Source of the DNA: Erythroxylum novogranatense
Taxonomy: Eukaryota; Streptophyta; Magnoliopsida; Malpighiales; Erythroxylaceae
Assembly: GCA_029891385.1 (NCBI GenBank)
Contig: CM057228.1
Coordinates: 135,559,475-135,623,474, forward strand
Direction: 5' to 3'
Length of the DNA stretch: 64,000 bases
In this document: positions 47,756 through 58,653 of the stretch, piece after piece
Layout of the letters: each line of letters opens with the position of its first letter
Numbering within the stretch: the first letter of the stretch is position 1
The notes under the pieces: model-generated
Told to the model about the DNA's origin: nothing
Databases searched by the model: none
What the model saw: only the letters and a program-made list of their open reading frames with translations
Position numbers and translations under genes: made by a program

Positions 47756-48302
47756 TGTTGTGCGGAAACGTAAATAAATGCGGAGTAAAAATAAAATAGC
47801 AACAAAAGAACACCAAGATTTTTATACTGGTTCAGCAATGCCTACGTCCAGTTTGGAGACGACTGAATATTTCACTTTAATCAACGAGAGCATACAATGG
47901 TGTTTGTCACTCAATTTCAAGAGACCCAAAATAACCCAAGCCTTACTAGAAAAGAGAAAACAAAAAGAAATAAAAATATATATATATATATATTTTTTTC
48001 TCTCTCTCCTCTCACTATTTTTCTCTCTCCTTCCTCTTCTTTCGGGAAAATTTTCTCTCACTCTAAGAACTCTCTCTTCTCACACCAAAACACCTTAAGC
48101 TCTCCTTGTGCTCACACCCCTTCTTCTTCATTTGCTTCCCTTTTATAGAGATCTTCATGGGTGTGAAAGCTTCCAAGCCTCCAAGGTGTGAAAGCCTCCA
48201 AGCCTCCATTATTGAGCCACCATTTTTTATCACTGAAAGTAGCTTTCATTTATGACTTTGCAAGCTTTCCATTTATGACTTTGTTTGAGCCAATATTCAA
48301 CA
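47756..48302 (-). repeat. 5' LTR of the Tork-like copia element (547 bp)
   Basis: TGTTGTGCGG...ATTCAACA, matching 42957-43491 with a few substitutions and length differences in the TA and CT runs and in a 'ctccaag' duplication near 48176-48205. It is followed by the ACAGA target duplication. Confidence 0.92.
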
Positions 48303-48312
48303 ACAGACTTAC

Positions 48313-48356
48313 CTAGGTAAAGATCTACAGACAAGGAAGGAGATGAAGAGCGCCAT
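48313..48356 (-). other. Candidate first coding exon split from its gene by the copia insertion
   Basis: On the minus strand an ATG at 48356 reads MALFISFLVCRSLP and stops being exonic at CCTAG|GTAAG (48313/48312). The donor consensus is strong. The copia target duplication (TCTGT on this strand) begins 5 nt past the donor. The upstream side meets the Harbinger composite at 48452, so the promoter is displaced. No homologue was recognised, and the exon is short, so this is tentative. Confidence 0.35.
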
Positions 48357-49098
48357 CGCCAGTTCTTCACCACCCCCAATCGAGAAGGTTCTGCACGCGG
48401 ATGAGAAACGATGAGAAGGAGGGATTTCGTTATACCCCAACTCAGATAGTAAGGCCATTTGGTGTTTTGGTGTAAAAAATCTTCTCCAACCAAGACACCA
48501 AATGTACCCACAAATTTGGTTCAACTATTTATTGCACCAAAAGTACAAAAGACAATTTTAACTATGTATTTTTTAACTTTTCTTTTATATCATTTTCACA
48601 AATTGATTTATTTATATAATTGACTAAATAATTAAATTTAACTTATTTATTACTTTACACAAAATATATCATTGCAAAGATCTCATTGAGACATTTTAAA
48701 CGAGACTAATATTGAATATAATATTAAATTTATTTTTATATTTATTTATAATTCTTATTTATAAGTGTTATAAATTCATGAATAAAATATGTAAGAACAA
48801 AAGTAAATTTGAAATAAAAAGTACATAAATTTAAACCATACAATTGATTTTAAAATTAAAACTCAACATAAATATTTGAAATTACATCTAGACTTAAATA
48901 AATTACAACGAAATCGACTCGAAATTATAAGCAAACTAAAATAACAACAACAAACTGAAAATTTGTGTATGTTATTAATTTGTTGTTGCAATACTATTAA
49001 ATATATTTTGTAAATAATATTAATTTAATATAAAGTATATATTAATTAATTAAGAATAAAATTTTATTTTTATTTTTAATAAATAAATAAATATTCTT

Positions 49099-49234
49099 GT
49101 ATAAATATAAATTAATTTAGTTAATAACTAAATTATTGTGGTTATATAAATATAAATTAATTTAGTTAATAGCTAAATTATTGTGGTTATATAAATATAA
49201 ATTAATTTAGTTAATAAGTAAATTATTGTGGTAT
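49099..49234 (+). repeat. 45-bp tandem repeat, three units, in the left Harbinger copy
   Basis: Units of about 45 bp begin TATATAAATATAAATTAATT and contain TTTAGTTAATARCTAAATTA, an internal inverted repeat. The same triplet recurs at 51645-51778 in the right copy. Confidence 0.8.
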
Positions 49235-49911
49235 ATTCTTTGTAAAAATTTTGGTGTAAAAATTTGGTGTAAATGGTTGGAGCAACACCAAATTTGGTGT
49301 AAAAAGATGCTGAGAATATTCCATTTTACACCAATTTTGGTATAAAAATTTGGTGTAATGGTTCAACTAAGACACCAAAACAACAAATTTGGTGTTTTGG
49401 TGCAAAAAATCTTCTCCAACCAAGGCACCAAAAGTACACACTAAAATGGTGCAATGAATAGTAATACACCAAATTTATTACACCAAAAGTACAAAAAGAA
49501 AACTTTAACTATGTACTTTTTAACTTTTTCCTTTTATATCATTTTCACAAATTGATCTATTTACATAATTGACTAAGTAATTAAATTTAACTTATTTATT
49601 ATTTTACACAAAATATATCATTACAAAGATCTCATTGAGACATTTAAAAGCGAGACTAATATTGAATATAATATTAAGTTTATTTTAATATTTATTTTAA
49701 TTCTTATTTATAAGTGTTATAAATTCATTAATAAAATGTGTTAAGAACAAAAGTAAATTTGAAATAAAAGTACATAAATTTAAACCACACAACTGATTTT
49801 AAAAATTAAAACTCAACATAGATATTTGAAATTACATCTAGACTTAAATACATTACAATGGAAATTAGACTCGAGATTATAAGCAAACTAAAATAACAAC
49901 AATAAACTTAA

Positions 49912-50967
49912 TGTTGGATCAATGGTAGTTGACAAATAAAATCCCTTTATGTTTTGATAATAATAAAATGTATAGAATTAGTTAATAAATTATTTCAGGT
50001 ATTTTGGATTAATGCAAATCAAGTTTATAATAATCTCCAACGTTCAAGAGATAGACAATGACATTGTTCAAATGTGCAAAAGATGATTATTTGTGAACAT
50101 TGTGGATTGTGATTTCAAAGATTGAAGTTTATCCGGAATATATTCGTTGAAGCACACACAAGTCGACTTACATTTACAAACTGTCAACTTAATAACCACG
50201 CAAGTCGACTTACACTGCACAAGTCGACTTATCAAAGAGCGGAGTTGAAGTTTTTATGAAAAACGTTCCTGCAAGTCAACTTACCACCACGACAAGTCGA
50301 CTTACACGTACAACTGAACAAGTTATGACGAAGTCAAGTGATTTCCAACGGATGAAAAATAAACTTACAACGTCTCTGAGTATCATCAACGGGAAGATGG
50401 AGATCTACAACGTCTCTGAGTATCATCAATGTGAAGATGGAGATCTACAACGTCTATAATCATCTGGACCATGCTTATAAAAGGAGCAACATCAAAGAGA
50501 TCGTAACAAGACATTTTCTTGCAAAATATTATGATCATCCTTTATAGACTATTTCTCTCGATTGCTCTTAGTTCATTCAAGTTTATTTTTCTGTACTAAG
50601 CATCTTATTTCACTTTACTATTATTGTGTGTTGAGTGATTAGTGGAAAATCATTGTGAGGTAGGATTTGTGTCGGAAGTCAAATCGGGTTGTGAGGTGTA
50701 GCTTGAGCCGGAATTCAAGTGATTGTAAAAGTTCGCACTAAACTAAAAAATGTACAATATAGTGGTTTACCAAATCCTAAGTGGGAGCTTAGATAGAGGA
50801 CGTAAGTCTTAGCACCTAACCTCTATAAAAACAGTGTTTGCCTTTATTCCCTATACTCTTTATTTAATTCATTTGATTCTTTTGTGTGTATTAATTCTGT
50901 GTTTTTGTGTAGAACTTTGCGAAAAAGTTTCATCGATCTATTCAACCCCCCTTCTAGATCGCTTTCA
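49912..50967 (+). mobile_element. Solo LTR (1056 bp) of the SIRE-like copia family
   Basis: TGTTGGATCAATGG...GATCGCTTTCA, flanked by CTTAA at 49907-49911 and 50968-50972. It is a diverged relative of the 3' LTR at 13209-14358, with shared start, end and the GAGGTAGGATTTGTGTCG block near 50657-50674. It carries AAGTCGACTTA-type palindromes (about 50162-50310) and two near-identical copies of an 'acaacgtctctgagtatcatc' motif (about 50368-50425). It interrupts the right Harbinger copy. A solo LTR arises when the two LTRs of one element recombine. Confidence 0.9.
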
Positions 50968-51060
50968 CTTAAAAATAAAACTAAAGCACTTGAAATATTA
51001 ATTTAACATAGATAATTAATAATTTAACATAGCTGATAGTATTTACCCTAAATGGTCTAC

Positions 51061-51470
51061 CTTAGTACAAATCATTCATGAACCTCGAGGCCCAAAAAAG
51101 AAGTTACTCGCGAAGATGCAAGAAGCATGTAAGAAGGATGTGGAGCGTGCATTTGAAGTTTTCCAGTCAAGATTTACAATTATCAAGGGACCGGCACGCT
51201 TTTGGGAAAAATCCGTATTACATGATATTATGTCAGCATGCATTATAATGCACAATATGATCATTGAGGACGAACGTGATACTCAGTGGCTATACAAGAT
51301 TGGAGCGAAACACTAGTCTCTGAAATTAATATTAATAGAGACGATACGGTTATATTTCAAGAATTCCTTGCTAGACATAGGCAAATTAGAGATAAAGAAG
51401 CTCATTATGAACTTCGTAATGCACTTATTGAACATTTGTGGGAACGATATGGAAATTCAAATGATTAGAG
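51061..51470 (+). pseudogene. PIF/Harbinger transposase C-terminal remnant
   Basis: A frame beginning near 51061 reads EPRGPKKKLLAKMQEACKK, then DVERAFEVFQSRF and HDIMSACIIMHNMI. After a frame shift near 51290 it continues as FLARHRQIRDKEAHYELRN and ends at 51468. This matches the end of plant DDE_4-type transposases (Harbinger). The N-terminal half and the first catalytic residues are absent. It confirms the family of the composite element. Confidence 0.85.
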
Positions 51471-51644
51471 GTTAAATGAGAAATTTTAATCAGTTTATAC
51501 TTGTGTATGCTATTATTTTGTTGTTGCAATAATATTAAATATATTTTGTAAATAATATTAATTTAATATAAAGTATATATTAATTAATTAAGAATAATGA
51601 TTTTATTTTTATTTTAATAAATAAATAAATAAATAAAATTCTTG

Positions 51645-51778
51645 TATAAATATAAATTAATTTAGTTAATAATTAAATTATTGTAGTTATATAAATATAA
51701 ATTAATTTAGTTAATAACTAAATTGTTATGGTTATATAAATATAAATTAATTTAGTTAATAACTAAATTATTGTGGTA
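51645..51778 (+). repeat. 45-bp tandem repeat, three units, in the right Harbinger copy
   Basis: Same unit as at 49099-49234 (TATATAAATATAAATTAATT start). The repeat was present before the two copies diverged. Confidence 0.8.
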
Positions 51779-51932
51779 TATTCTTTGAAAAAATTTGGTG
51801 TAAAATTTTGGTGTTGAATGGTTGGAGCAACACTAAATTTGATGTAAAAAGATTATGAGAATATTACACTTTACACCAAATTTGGCGTAAAAATTGGTGT
51901 AATGGTTGGAGAAGGCCTAAACACCGAGTTTC

Positions 51933-52104
51933 CTATACGTCGTCATTTAGTGTTAAGATTGTTTGTTGCTGTCTTGTATGTGTCGTCGTTTAGTGTTAAG
52001 ACTATCAGTTGTCGGCTTATATGCCTTGTCGTCTAGTGTTAAGATTGTTAGTTGTTGGCTTGTATGCGTCATCGTATAGTATTAAAACTTGTATTTGTTA
52101 ACTT
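51933..52104 (+). repeat. Minisatellite, four 43-bp units
   Basis: Units start at 51933, 51976, 52019 and 52062. Each has TAGTGTTAAGA or a close variant and ends with TTGT(T/C)GGCTT-like sequence. The units have diverged, especially the last. Confidence 0.8.
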
Positions 52105-52150
52105 GTTTATGCGGTAGTTGTTAGAGTTACCTGGTAATCCAATATAACAA

Positions 52151-52604
52151 GGTTTTGAAATTTGGATCAAACATTGAATCGAAAGTTTTATTGATCATTG
52201 ATTTGATCGATTCAACCAGTTTGATCGGTCGAATTGATCGGTCGAATCGATGTGACGTTATAATTATGCAATAATTATATTTAATTATATATAATATTAA
52301 TAATATTAAAAAATAGAAAAATATACCAAATAATATAAAAATATAAACAAAAAATTCATTTGACTGGTAAATATAAATAAAAAACGTGATGTGTTTTAGA
52401 AAGAAAAAAGTAAAAAATAAAAAATAAAAAAATTCATTGAACCAGTGGGCAACCGGTTCAATCAATCCCGATTTAATAGGTCAATTGATCGGTTCTCACC
52501 GATTCATGCTGGTCTAATTAGGGACTGATTTTTAGGAGTCATTGAAATCGGATAGTCTATTAGTTACTAGTCAAACTGACCGATTCGGTCCAAATATCAA
52601 AACC
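52151..52604. mobile_element. MITE-like TIR element (454 bp)
   Basis: The left end GGTTTTGAAATTTGGATC and the right end GACCGATTCGGTCCAAATATCAAAACC form an inverted repeat about 20 bp long. The interior has GATCGGTCGAATTGATCGG-type repeats and no coding sequence. A target duplication could not be resolved. The open frame 52127-52465 within it is spurious. Confidence 0.55.
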
Positions 52605-52787
52605 ATTCAATGCACTAAAGGGTCCTGGCTGATCCCTTAGATGTAAACCTTTTATTTTTTTAATACATTTTAATTTTTCAAAAAAAAAGTCAACATGTAA
52701 AAACAAACTTAGCCGGCCTCGTCGTAACCTCAGAATCTGCTACCAACTCTTGCTAGAGGCGGCCAAGACACGACAGATCAGGCGATA

Positions 52788-52838
52788 CGTCAGACGTTAA
52801 ACCAACATGAACCTGTCAGTTTCTTGCATCTATATAAT
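52788..52838 (+). promoter_or_regulatory. GST promoter: as-1-like core and TATA box
   Basis: TGACGT (minus strand, 52788-52793) is a core TGA-factor element common in stress-inducible GST promoters. TATATAAT at 52831-52838 lies about 80 bp upstream of the start codon. Confidence 0.5.
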
Positions 52839-52916
52839 GTTAGCACTTAGCAGGATCGTCATCTCCTAATCATCTTTTCATAGATTCTTGGCTAAATATC
52901 ATCAAGTATATTTAAC

Positions 52917-55900
52917 ATGACGATTAAGGTTCATGGAGTTCCACGCTCTACATGTGTTGCACGAGTGTTGCTTTGCCTTCAGGAGAAAGGCCTGGAGTAC
53001 GACGTTGTTCAGCTTAACGTGACGGCTGGAGAACATAAACAACAACCATATCTGTCGTTACATGTATGTTTCCACAAACACTAGGTTTTGTTCTATGTTT
53101 GTCTTTCTATATGCTCAAGTAGAGATTCAACTGTGTTTTAGATTTAGGGTATGAAAAATTACTTAAAAGATATAGGGCTTTGTTATAGTTTAAGAGAACT
53201 CTTATAAAACTCTTTAATTCTTAATTAATTTTTTTATATTTTTAATTTTTAGAAATTCCTTTTAAAGATTTTCTTTACAAAATATATATTATTTAAATGA
53301 TAACTACATGATAATTTAATTCAATTCTTAAATTTAAATTGAACTAATTAAATTCGATTTATATCAATAATTTTATTATAATTATCTTGAATTATTAATT
53401 TAAGAAGAGTTTAATTGATTTGAGTTAAGTTTAAGACCTTATTTAGATTACTGTGTTACTGATATTTGACTAATTCACATTTATACTGCATGGAGTTTAA
53501 TTGATTTGAGTTGAGTTTAAGATCTTATTTAGATTACTGTGTTAGTGATGTTTGACTAATTCATGTATAATATTTATACCGCATGTATTTCGTTATTATT
53601 TTAATCAATTTTAAGAAAATAAGTCTTTTTGAAATATTGAAAACTATAAGAAATATTATCAAGAATTTTAAAATTAAAGATATTTATGTATTTTACTTTA
53701 AAATATTATTTAAGTTTTAAGTAAAAAAACTGACCTAAAGTATCCAAAGCTGAATAATTTTAATCTTAAAGTTCATGATTTGCCCTTTATCATGGGATTC
53801 ATCTCACCTATAATCTTGCTTATTTGGATGTTCTCGTTGAGAGTGATAATGAGATTACTGTCAAGATGTTGAATGGTGATGTTCAAGCAAATTCAGGTTG
53901 TTCCTTTCTTGTTGCTAGAATCCTGGACCTCCTGAAGCGCTTTAATACTGTAAAACTCACTCACATCTATAGAGAAGGGAATTTTGCTGCCGACTCCCTT
54001 TCCCACCTTGCTTTTGATTTTCCTCCTGGTTTTCATGTTTTGAGACAAGCCCTCCTAGTGTTTATAGATGGCTTGATCGTGATTTAATAGGAGTATCTTA
54101 TGTTAAGTAGTGTGCTGCTTTTGTGAACACTGCTCATTTTATCCTATATATATATATATATATATAAAGTTCATGATTTGCAGGTTGAACCCGAACATAA
54201 ATCAAAAATTGACCCGGTCTTAGGCCTTATATTACTACTTTTAATAAGCTTTACAATAGGTTGGGTCAACTCAAATTAGTAACAATTAACTTTGGACCGG
54301 ATTGAACCTGGCCGAGTTGAACCAGTTTTGCCAAGCCTAATGTCCTTTAGGGCCTGTTTGGTTGGATGTTAATTAATGAAATGGAATGGAATGGAATGGA
54401 AGGGAATGGAAGGGTTTATAATAGAATGAAATGTAATATAGTATAAAGTTGTTTGGCAAGGATGGAAGGGTTCATAATGTAATGTAGTAAAACATTGTTT
54501 GGAAGATAGATAGAATGGAATGGAATGTATAATAAATGACTTTTATACCATTTATATTAAAATGGTTGTTGCAATAGATTTATTATTTTATTAGTAATTA
54601 TATAAAATATTAGTATTAATTATTTAATATATTTTATTTTATTTTATGTGATTTATATTAAAATAATTTAGTTATATAAAATATATACAAACAATTAAAG
54701 AATATTTTTTACATATTTTCTATTTTCATTAATAATTTTTATTAAATTTATTATTAATTGTATACAATTTATTATTAATTATTTAAAATATTATTATTAA
54801 TTATTTAATATAATTTATTTTATTTTATTATATTCCAGGTGATTTATATATAAAATAATTTATTTTATTTTCATTTATATAGAAATATATACAAACAATT
54901 AAAGAATAACTTTTAAATATATTTTCTATTTTCATTAATAAAAAATTATTTATTTTTAATTATATAAAATTATTATTATTAATTATTTAATAAATTTATT
55001 ATATTAAATTTTATTTATATAAAAATTTATTTATTTATTTTATTTATATAGAAATATATACAAATAAGAATAATTTTAATATATTTTTATTAATGAAAAT
55101 AGAAAATATATAAAATTATTATTTAATTATTTTATATATTTCTATATAAATAAAATAAATAAATAAATGTTAAATATACAATTTTATATTTTATTATAAA
55201 ATATATATAATTTATTATTAATATTATAAAATATTATTATTAATTATATAATAAAATTTATTATATTAAATATTAATATATACAAACAAGAATAATTTTT
55301 AATATATTTTTATTAATGAAAATCGAAAATATAAAAATTATTATTTAATTATTTTATATATTTCTATATAAATAAAATAAATAAATAAATGTTATATATA
55401 AAAGTTTATATTTTATTATAAAATATATATAATTTATTATTAATAATATAAAATATTATTATTAATTATTTAATAAAATTTATTATATTAAATATTAATA
55501 TATACAAACAAGAATAATTTTAATATATATTTTATTAATGAAATTCGAAAATATATAAAATTATTATTTAATTATTTTATATATTTCTATATAAATAAAA
55601 TAAATAAATAACTGTTATATATAAAAGTTTATATTTTATTATAAAATATATATAATTTATTATTAATAATATAAAAATATTATTATTAATTATTTAATAA
55701 AATTTATTATATTAAATATTAATATATACAAACAAAAATAATTTTAATATATTTTTATTAATGAAAATCGAAAATATATAAAATTATTATTTAATTATTT
55801 TATATATTTCTATATAATTAAAATAAATAAATAAATTTTAAATATAAAATTTTATATTTTATTATTAAATATAAATAATTTATTATTAATAATATGAAAA

Positions 55901-56847
55901 TATTATTATTAATTATTTAATAAAATTTATTATATTTAATATTACTATATTCTATTTGAAATATTAATATTATGATTTGGTGGGAGTTGATATTAAGAAG
56001 AATTATTGAGGGTATATTAGGTAGTATGTATTTATTATATTACGCCCATCATAAACCCCAAATCGGAGATTCTTATTTTCATTTATTTAGGATGGAATGG
56101 AACGTATACTTAACACCTCCGCTTCTATCCCATTCCATTCCATTCCATTATGAAACCTTCAAACAAATGATGGAAGTGTATTACGTTCCATTCCATTCCA
56201 TCCCTAATCCTCGAAACAAACCGAGCCTTAGTTTATAAGCCGATTGCTGTTTTCTTCCTTTGTAGCCATTTGGACAGATCCCAGCTTTTGAAGATGGTGA
56301 TGTCACTCTGTTCGGTATGTTAGATTGCCATTAACAGATAACGAAAATTCATGGTCACACACTAACCAACATTTTCTGTCTGAAATTGTTTCTGTCAGAA
56401 TCTAGGGCAATCAATAAGTACTTGGCTAATAAGTACAAGGACGTGGGAACAAACCTACTCCAATCTGCTAGCTTCCTGGAATCCACCATTATCGACTTAT
56501 GGATGGAAGTGGAGTCTCAGCAATTCAATCCTCCCATGAGCACGATCGTCATGCAAACCCTCGTGAATCCGATCTTCGGAAAACATACTGACCAGAAGAT
56601 CGTTGAAACTGAACTGGCAAAGCTAGGACAAGTTCTTGATGTGTACGAGGAAAGGCTATCCAAGAACAAGTATCTTGCAGGAGAGCATTACACGTTGGCT
56701 GATCTACACCATATTCCTTACCTTGTTTACTTCATGAAGTCACCTCATGCCACTGCCGTGACTTCTCGTCCCCACGTCAGCGCTTGGTGGGACACCATTT
56801 CCTCGAGGCCTGGAACTGTCAAAGTTTCATCGGAAATGAAGTTCTGA
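52917..56847 (+). CDS. GSTF: Phi-class glutathione S-transferase (GSTF), three exons
   Basis: Exons 52917-53063 (49 codons), 56266-56314 and 56399-56847 have GT...AG introns and join in frame to 214 residues, the normal length for the class. The N-terminal thioredoxin-fold domain has catalytic Ser11 in VPRSTCVARV and the glutathione-binding QIPAFEDGD and ESRAI at about residues 53-70. The helical domain follows: ESTIIDLWMEVESQQ, NKYLAGEHYTLADLHHIPY and RPHVSAWWDTISSRP. Phi GSTs conjugate glutathione to electrophiles in the cytosol, including herbicides, and act as peroxidases. Three exons is the usual phi arrangement. Intron 1 is 3.2 kb because of transposon insertions, while intron 2 is 84 bp. 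AATAAAA signals lie at about 56896 and 56927. Confidence 0.97.
53768..54181 (+). mobile_element. 5'-truncated LINE fragment with 16-bp target duplication
   Basis: AAAGTTCATGATTTGC occurs at 53768-53783 and 54166-54181. The 382 bp between them encode a plant LINE RNase H-type segment in the plus frame (53824-54087), with LVESDNEITVKML and THIYREGNFAADSLSHLA. It ends in a (TA)n tail near 54145-54165 rather than poly(A). Long target duplication and 5' truncation are hallmarks of LINE retrotransposition. Confidence 0.9.
54350..56227. mobile_element. Tourist-like element (1878 bp) with tandemly expanded AT-rich core, in GST intron 1
   Basis: The left end GGGCCTGTTTGGTTGGATG and right end TCGAAACAAACCGAGCC are imperfect inverted repeats. 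They are flanked by TTA at 54347-54349 and 56228-56230. Subterminal GAATGGAATGG runs at the left are mirrored by CATTCCATTCCATT at the right. The core is a tandem array. No transposase domain is present. The right end is only 38 bp before GST exon 2. Confidence 0.82.
54640..55960. repeat. AT-rich tandem array, about 220-bp period
   Basis: The landmark TACAAACAAGAATAATTT recurs at about 55060, 55281, 55503 and 55727, with degenerate earlier versions near 54685 and 54889. Each unit also has TTTTATATATTTCTATATAA and ATTAATTATTTAATAAAATT. Unit lengths are 204-225 bp. Confidence 0.8.
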
Positions 56848-57309
56848 GCGCGGCCGTCGTTTTTTCTTCACCTTTTTCTTTCGAGAGGGAGGATTAATAA
56901 AACTGTTGAACATGTGTCTGTGAAGCAATAAAAGTTGTTATTAGAATATTTGTTTTAAGTGTAAATTTTATACTTATTTTATGCTGATTTAATTTAAATA
57001 TTATTTAATTTTTAATTTTATCAAAGAAAGAATCAATAAATTAACAAGCCTTTGGTCAATAAATATATAAAGTCTTTTCAATGCATATTTTTTCTTTAAA
57101 AAACCAATAAAGTAGTATTAGAACTCTTTTGATTTTAATGGACCTCTAAACCTACAAATCTATAACTCATAACTTATCCTACACCTTCCCATACTACAAA
57201 TCAAAAACTGCACATTAATAGATTCAAAATCATCGTTCACTACTATTATTCTGCCAGTGTTTGATGATAGAAATTGTCTAATAGAAATTGTCTAAGTTGG
57301 ACTGTTTGA
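56848..57309. other. 3'UTR of the GST gene and intergenic DNA
   Basis: Probable 3' untranslated sequence to about 56950; the rest is AT-rich and non-coding. Confidence 0.55.
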
Positions 57310-58060
57310 ATGAAGGTCTTCCTTGAAGCGAATGACTTGTAGGAAGCTGTAGATGAAGACTACGACATTCCGGACTTGCCTACAAATCCAACGGTGGCTC
57401 AAATCAAAATCTACAAAGAAAAGAAATAGAGGAAGTCTAAAGCATAAGCTTGCCTATTTTCAGCAATCACACCAATAATTTTTTCTAAAATCATGACCAT
57501 TAAGACGAGCAAAGAAATTTGAGATTTCTTAAAGGAGGAATATGCGGGGAACAAAAGAATCAAAGGAATGAAAGTGTTCAACTTGATTAGAGAATTTGAT
57601 ATACGAAAAATAAAGGGGTCATAAACGATCAAAGATTACTCCAACAAGCTCATTGTCATTGCCAATAACGTAAGATTTCTTGGTTATAATTTTGATGATT
57701 CTAGAATAGTTCAAAAAATTCTAGTAACCATTCCAAAAAGCTTTGATGCTACAATTTTATCACTCGAAAACTCAAAGGATTTGGCAAAAATCAGTCATGG
57801 AATTGTTAAATGTATTATAGGCACAAGAACAAAGGAGACTCATGAGGCAAGAAGAAACTGTGGAAGACGCTTTTTTAGTAAAGTCTTACAACAAAAAAAG
57901 GATTAATAACAACAATGCTTAGAGTTTTCCACCATGTTCTGTATTACAAGAAAACAAATCATCTAGAATACAAAAGTTGGTGGAGGCTAGATGTAAAATG
58001 CAACAATAAGTGTGGACAACTAGGACATGTTGAAAGGGTATGTAAAATACAACAACATGT
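57310..58060 (+). pseudogene. Copia gag relic (UBN2 type)
   Basis: From ATG 57310 the frame MKVFLEANDL is followed by DEDYDIPDLPTNPTVAQ and FLKEEYAGNKRIKGMKV, then ILVTIPKSFDATI. A zinc-knuckle block with CGQLGHVERVC lies near 58009-58041. Several stops (for example at 57340-57342) break it. No LTR, protease or other pol part adjoins it. It is an isolated gag fragment. Confidence 0.8.
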
Positions 58061-58319
58061 GGGAGAAGCCAAGCAAGCTGTTAATTGCTGGCTTGTATGC
58101 ATTGTCATTTACGCTGCGTTTGGTTAGCGTCTGCAGCATGTAAAGACGGGACGAGATAGAACAGGACAGGACAAGACAGGACAAGAATTGAAGACATGGA
58201 GATGTTTGGTTGCGGTGAACAGAACAGAGATAATTGTCCACGTCCTAAGAACAGAAATGTGTTTGGTTGCCGTCTGCAGGACAGAAAACAATGTTAATGA
58301 CATAAATGCCCCTGTAGTG

Positions 58320-58606
58320 TAAAGACTTGTAGATGTTAAAGAATGTAATTTTTGTATTAATTTTATTATTAATATTGTTAATAATAATATTATTATTGTT
58401 CTTATGTATAATTATAATAATTATTATTAGTATGTTTAATAATAAAATAATAATTATTATTATATGATTATTATTATATAAAAATTTATACTAATATAAT
58501 TTTTATGATATTATGAATATTATTTTGTTAAGTGCTATTATGATAATTATTATAATAACGTATGAATATTATTAATATTACTATTATTACAATTGTTATT
58601 ATTTTG

Positions 58607-58653
<47 letters not shown>

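Larger units (their letters stand above)
42957..48302 (-). mobile_element. Complete Ty1/copia retrotransposon, Tork-like, minus strand, coding region broken
   Basis: Two LTRs (42957-43491 and 47756-48302) bracket a 4.3 kb internal region. The target duplication ACAGA lies at 42952-42956 and 48303-48307. On the minus strand the order is 5' LTR (right), PBS, leader, gag, protease, integrase, reverse transcriptase, RNase H, polypurine tract, 3' LTR (left). The LTRs are nearly identical apart from a few substitutions and length changes in TA and CT runs, so insertion looks fairly recent. At least six stops or frameshifts break gag-pol. Confidence 0.93.
48453..51917 (+). mobile_element. PIF/Harbinger composite: internally deleted copy beside a longer copy with transposase remnant
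   Basis: The composite is flanked by TAA at 48450-48452 and 51918-51920, a PIF/Harbinger-type target duplication, with GGCC at both outer ends. The left part (48453 to about 49371) and the right part (about 49385-51917) share their left portion and their right portion, including ATTTGGTGTTTTGGTG, AAAAAATCTTCTCCAACCAA and a 45-bp AT-rich triplet. Only the right part has intervening transposase sequence (51061-51470) and a solo LTR (49912-50967). The left copy therefore looks like an internal deletion derivative of the right one. Confidence 0.75.
51921..52916. other. Region upstream of the GST gene
   Basis: A 43-bp minisatellite (51933-52104) and a TIR element (52151-52604) fill most of it. 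A GACGTATCGCC-like as-1 core (TGACGT on the minus strand, 52788-52793) and a TATA box TATATAAT (52831-52838) lie before the GST start at 52917. Confidence 0.6.

Noticed and set aside
52127..52465. 112-codon minus-strand frame
   Set aside because: It lies in a MITE-like TIR element and is Phe/Ile/Tyr-rich from AT-rich DNA.
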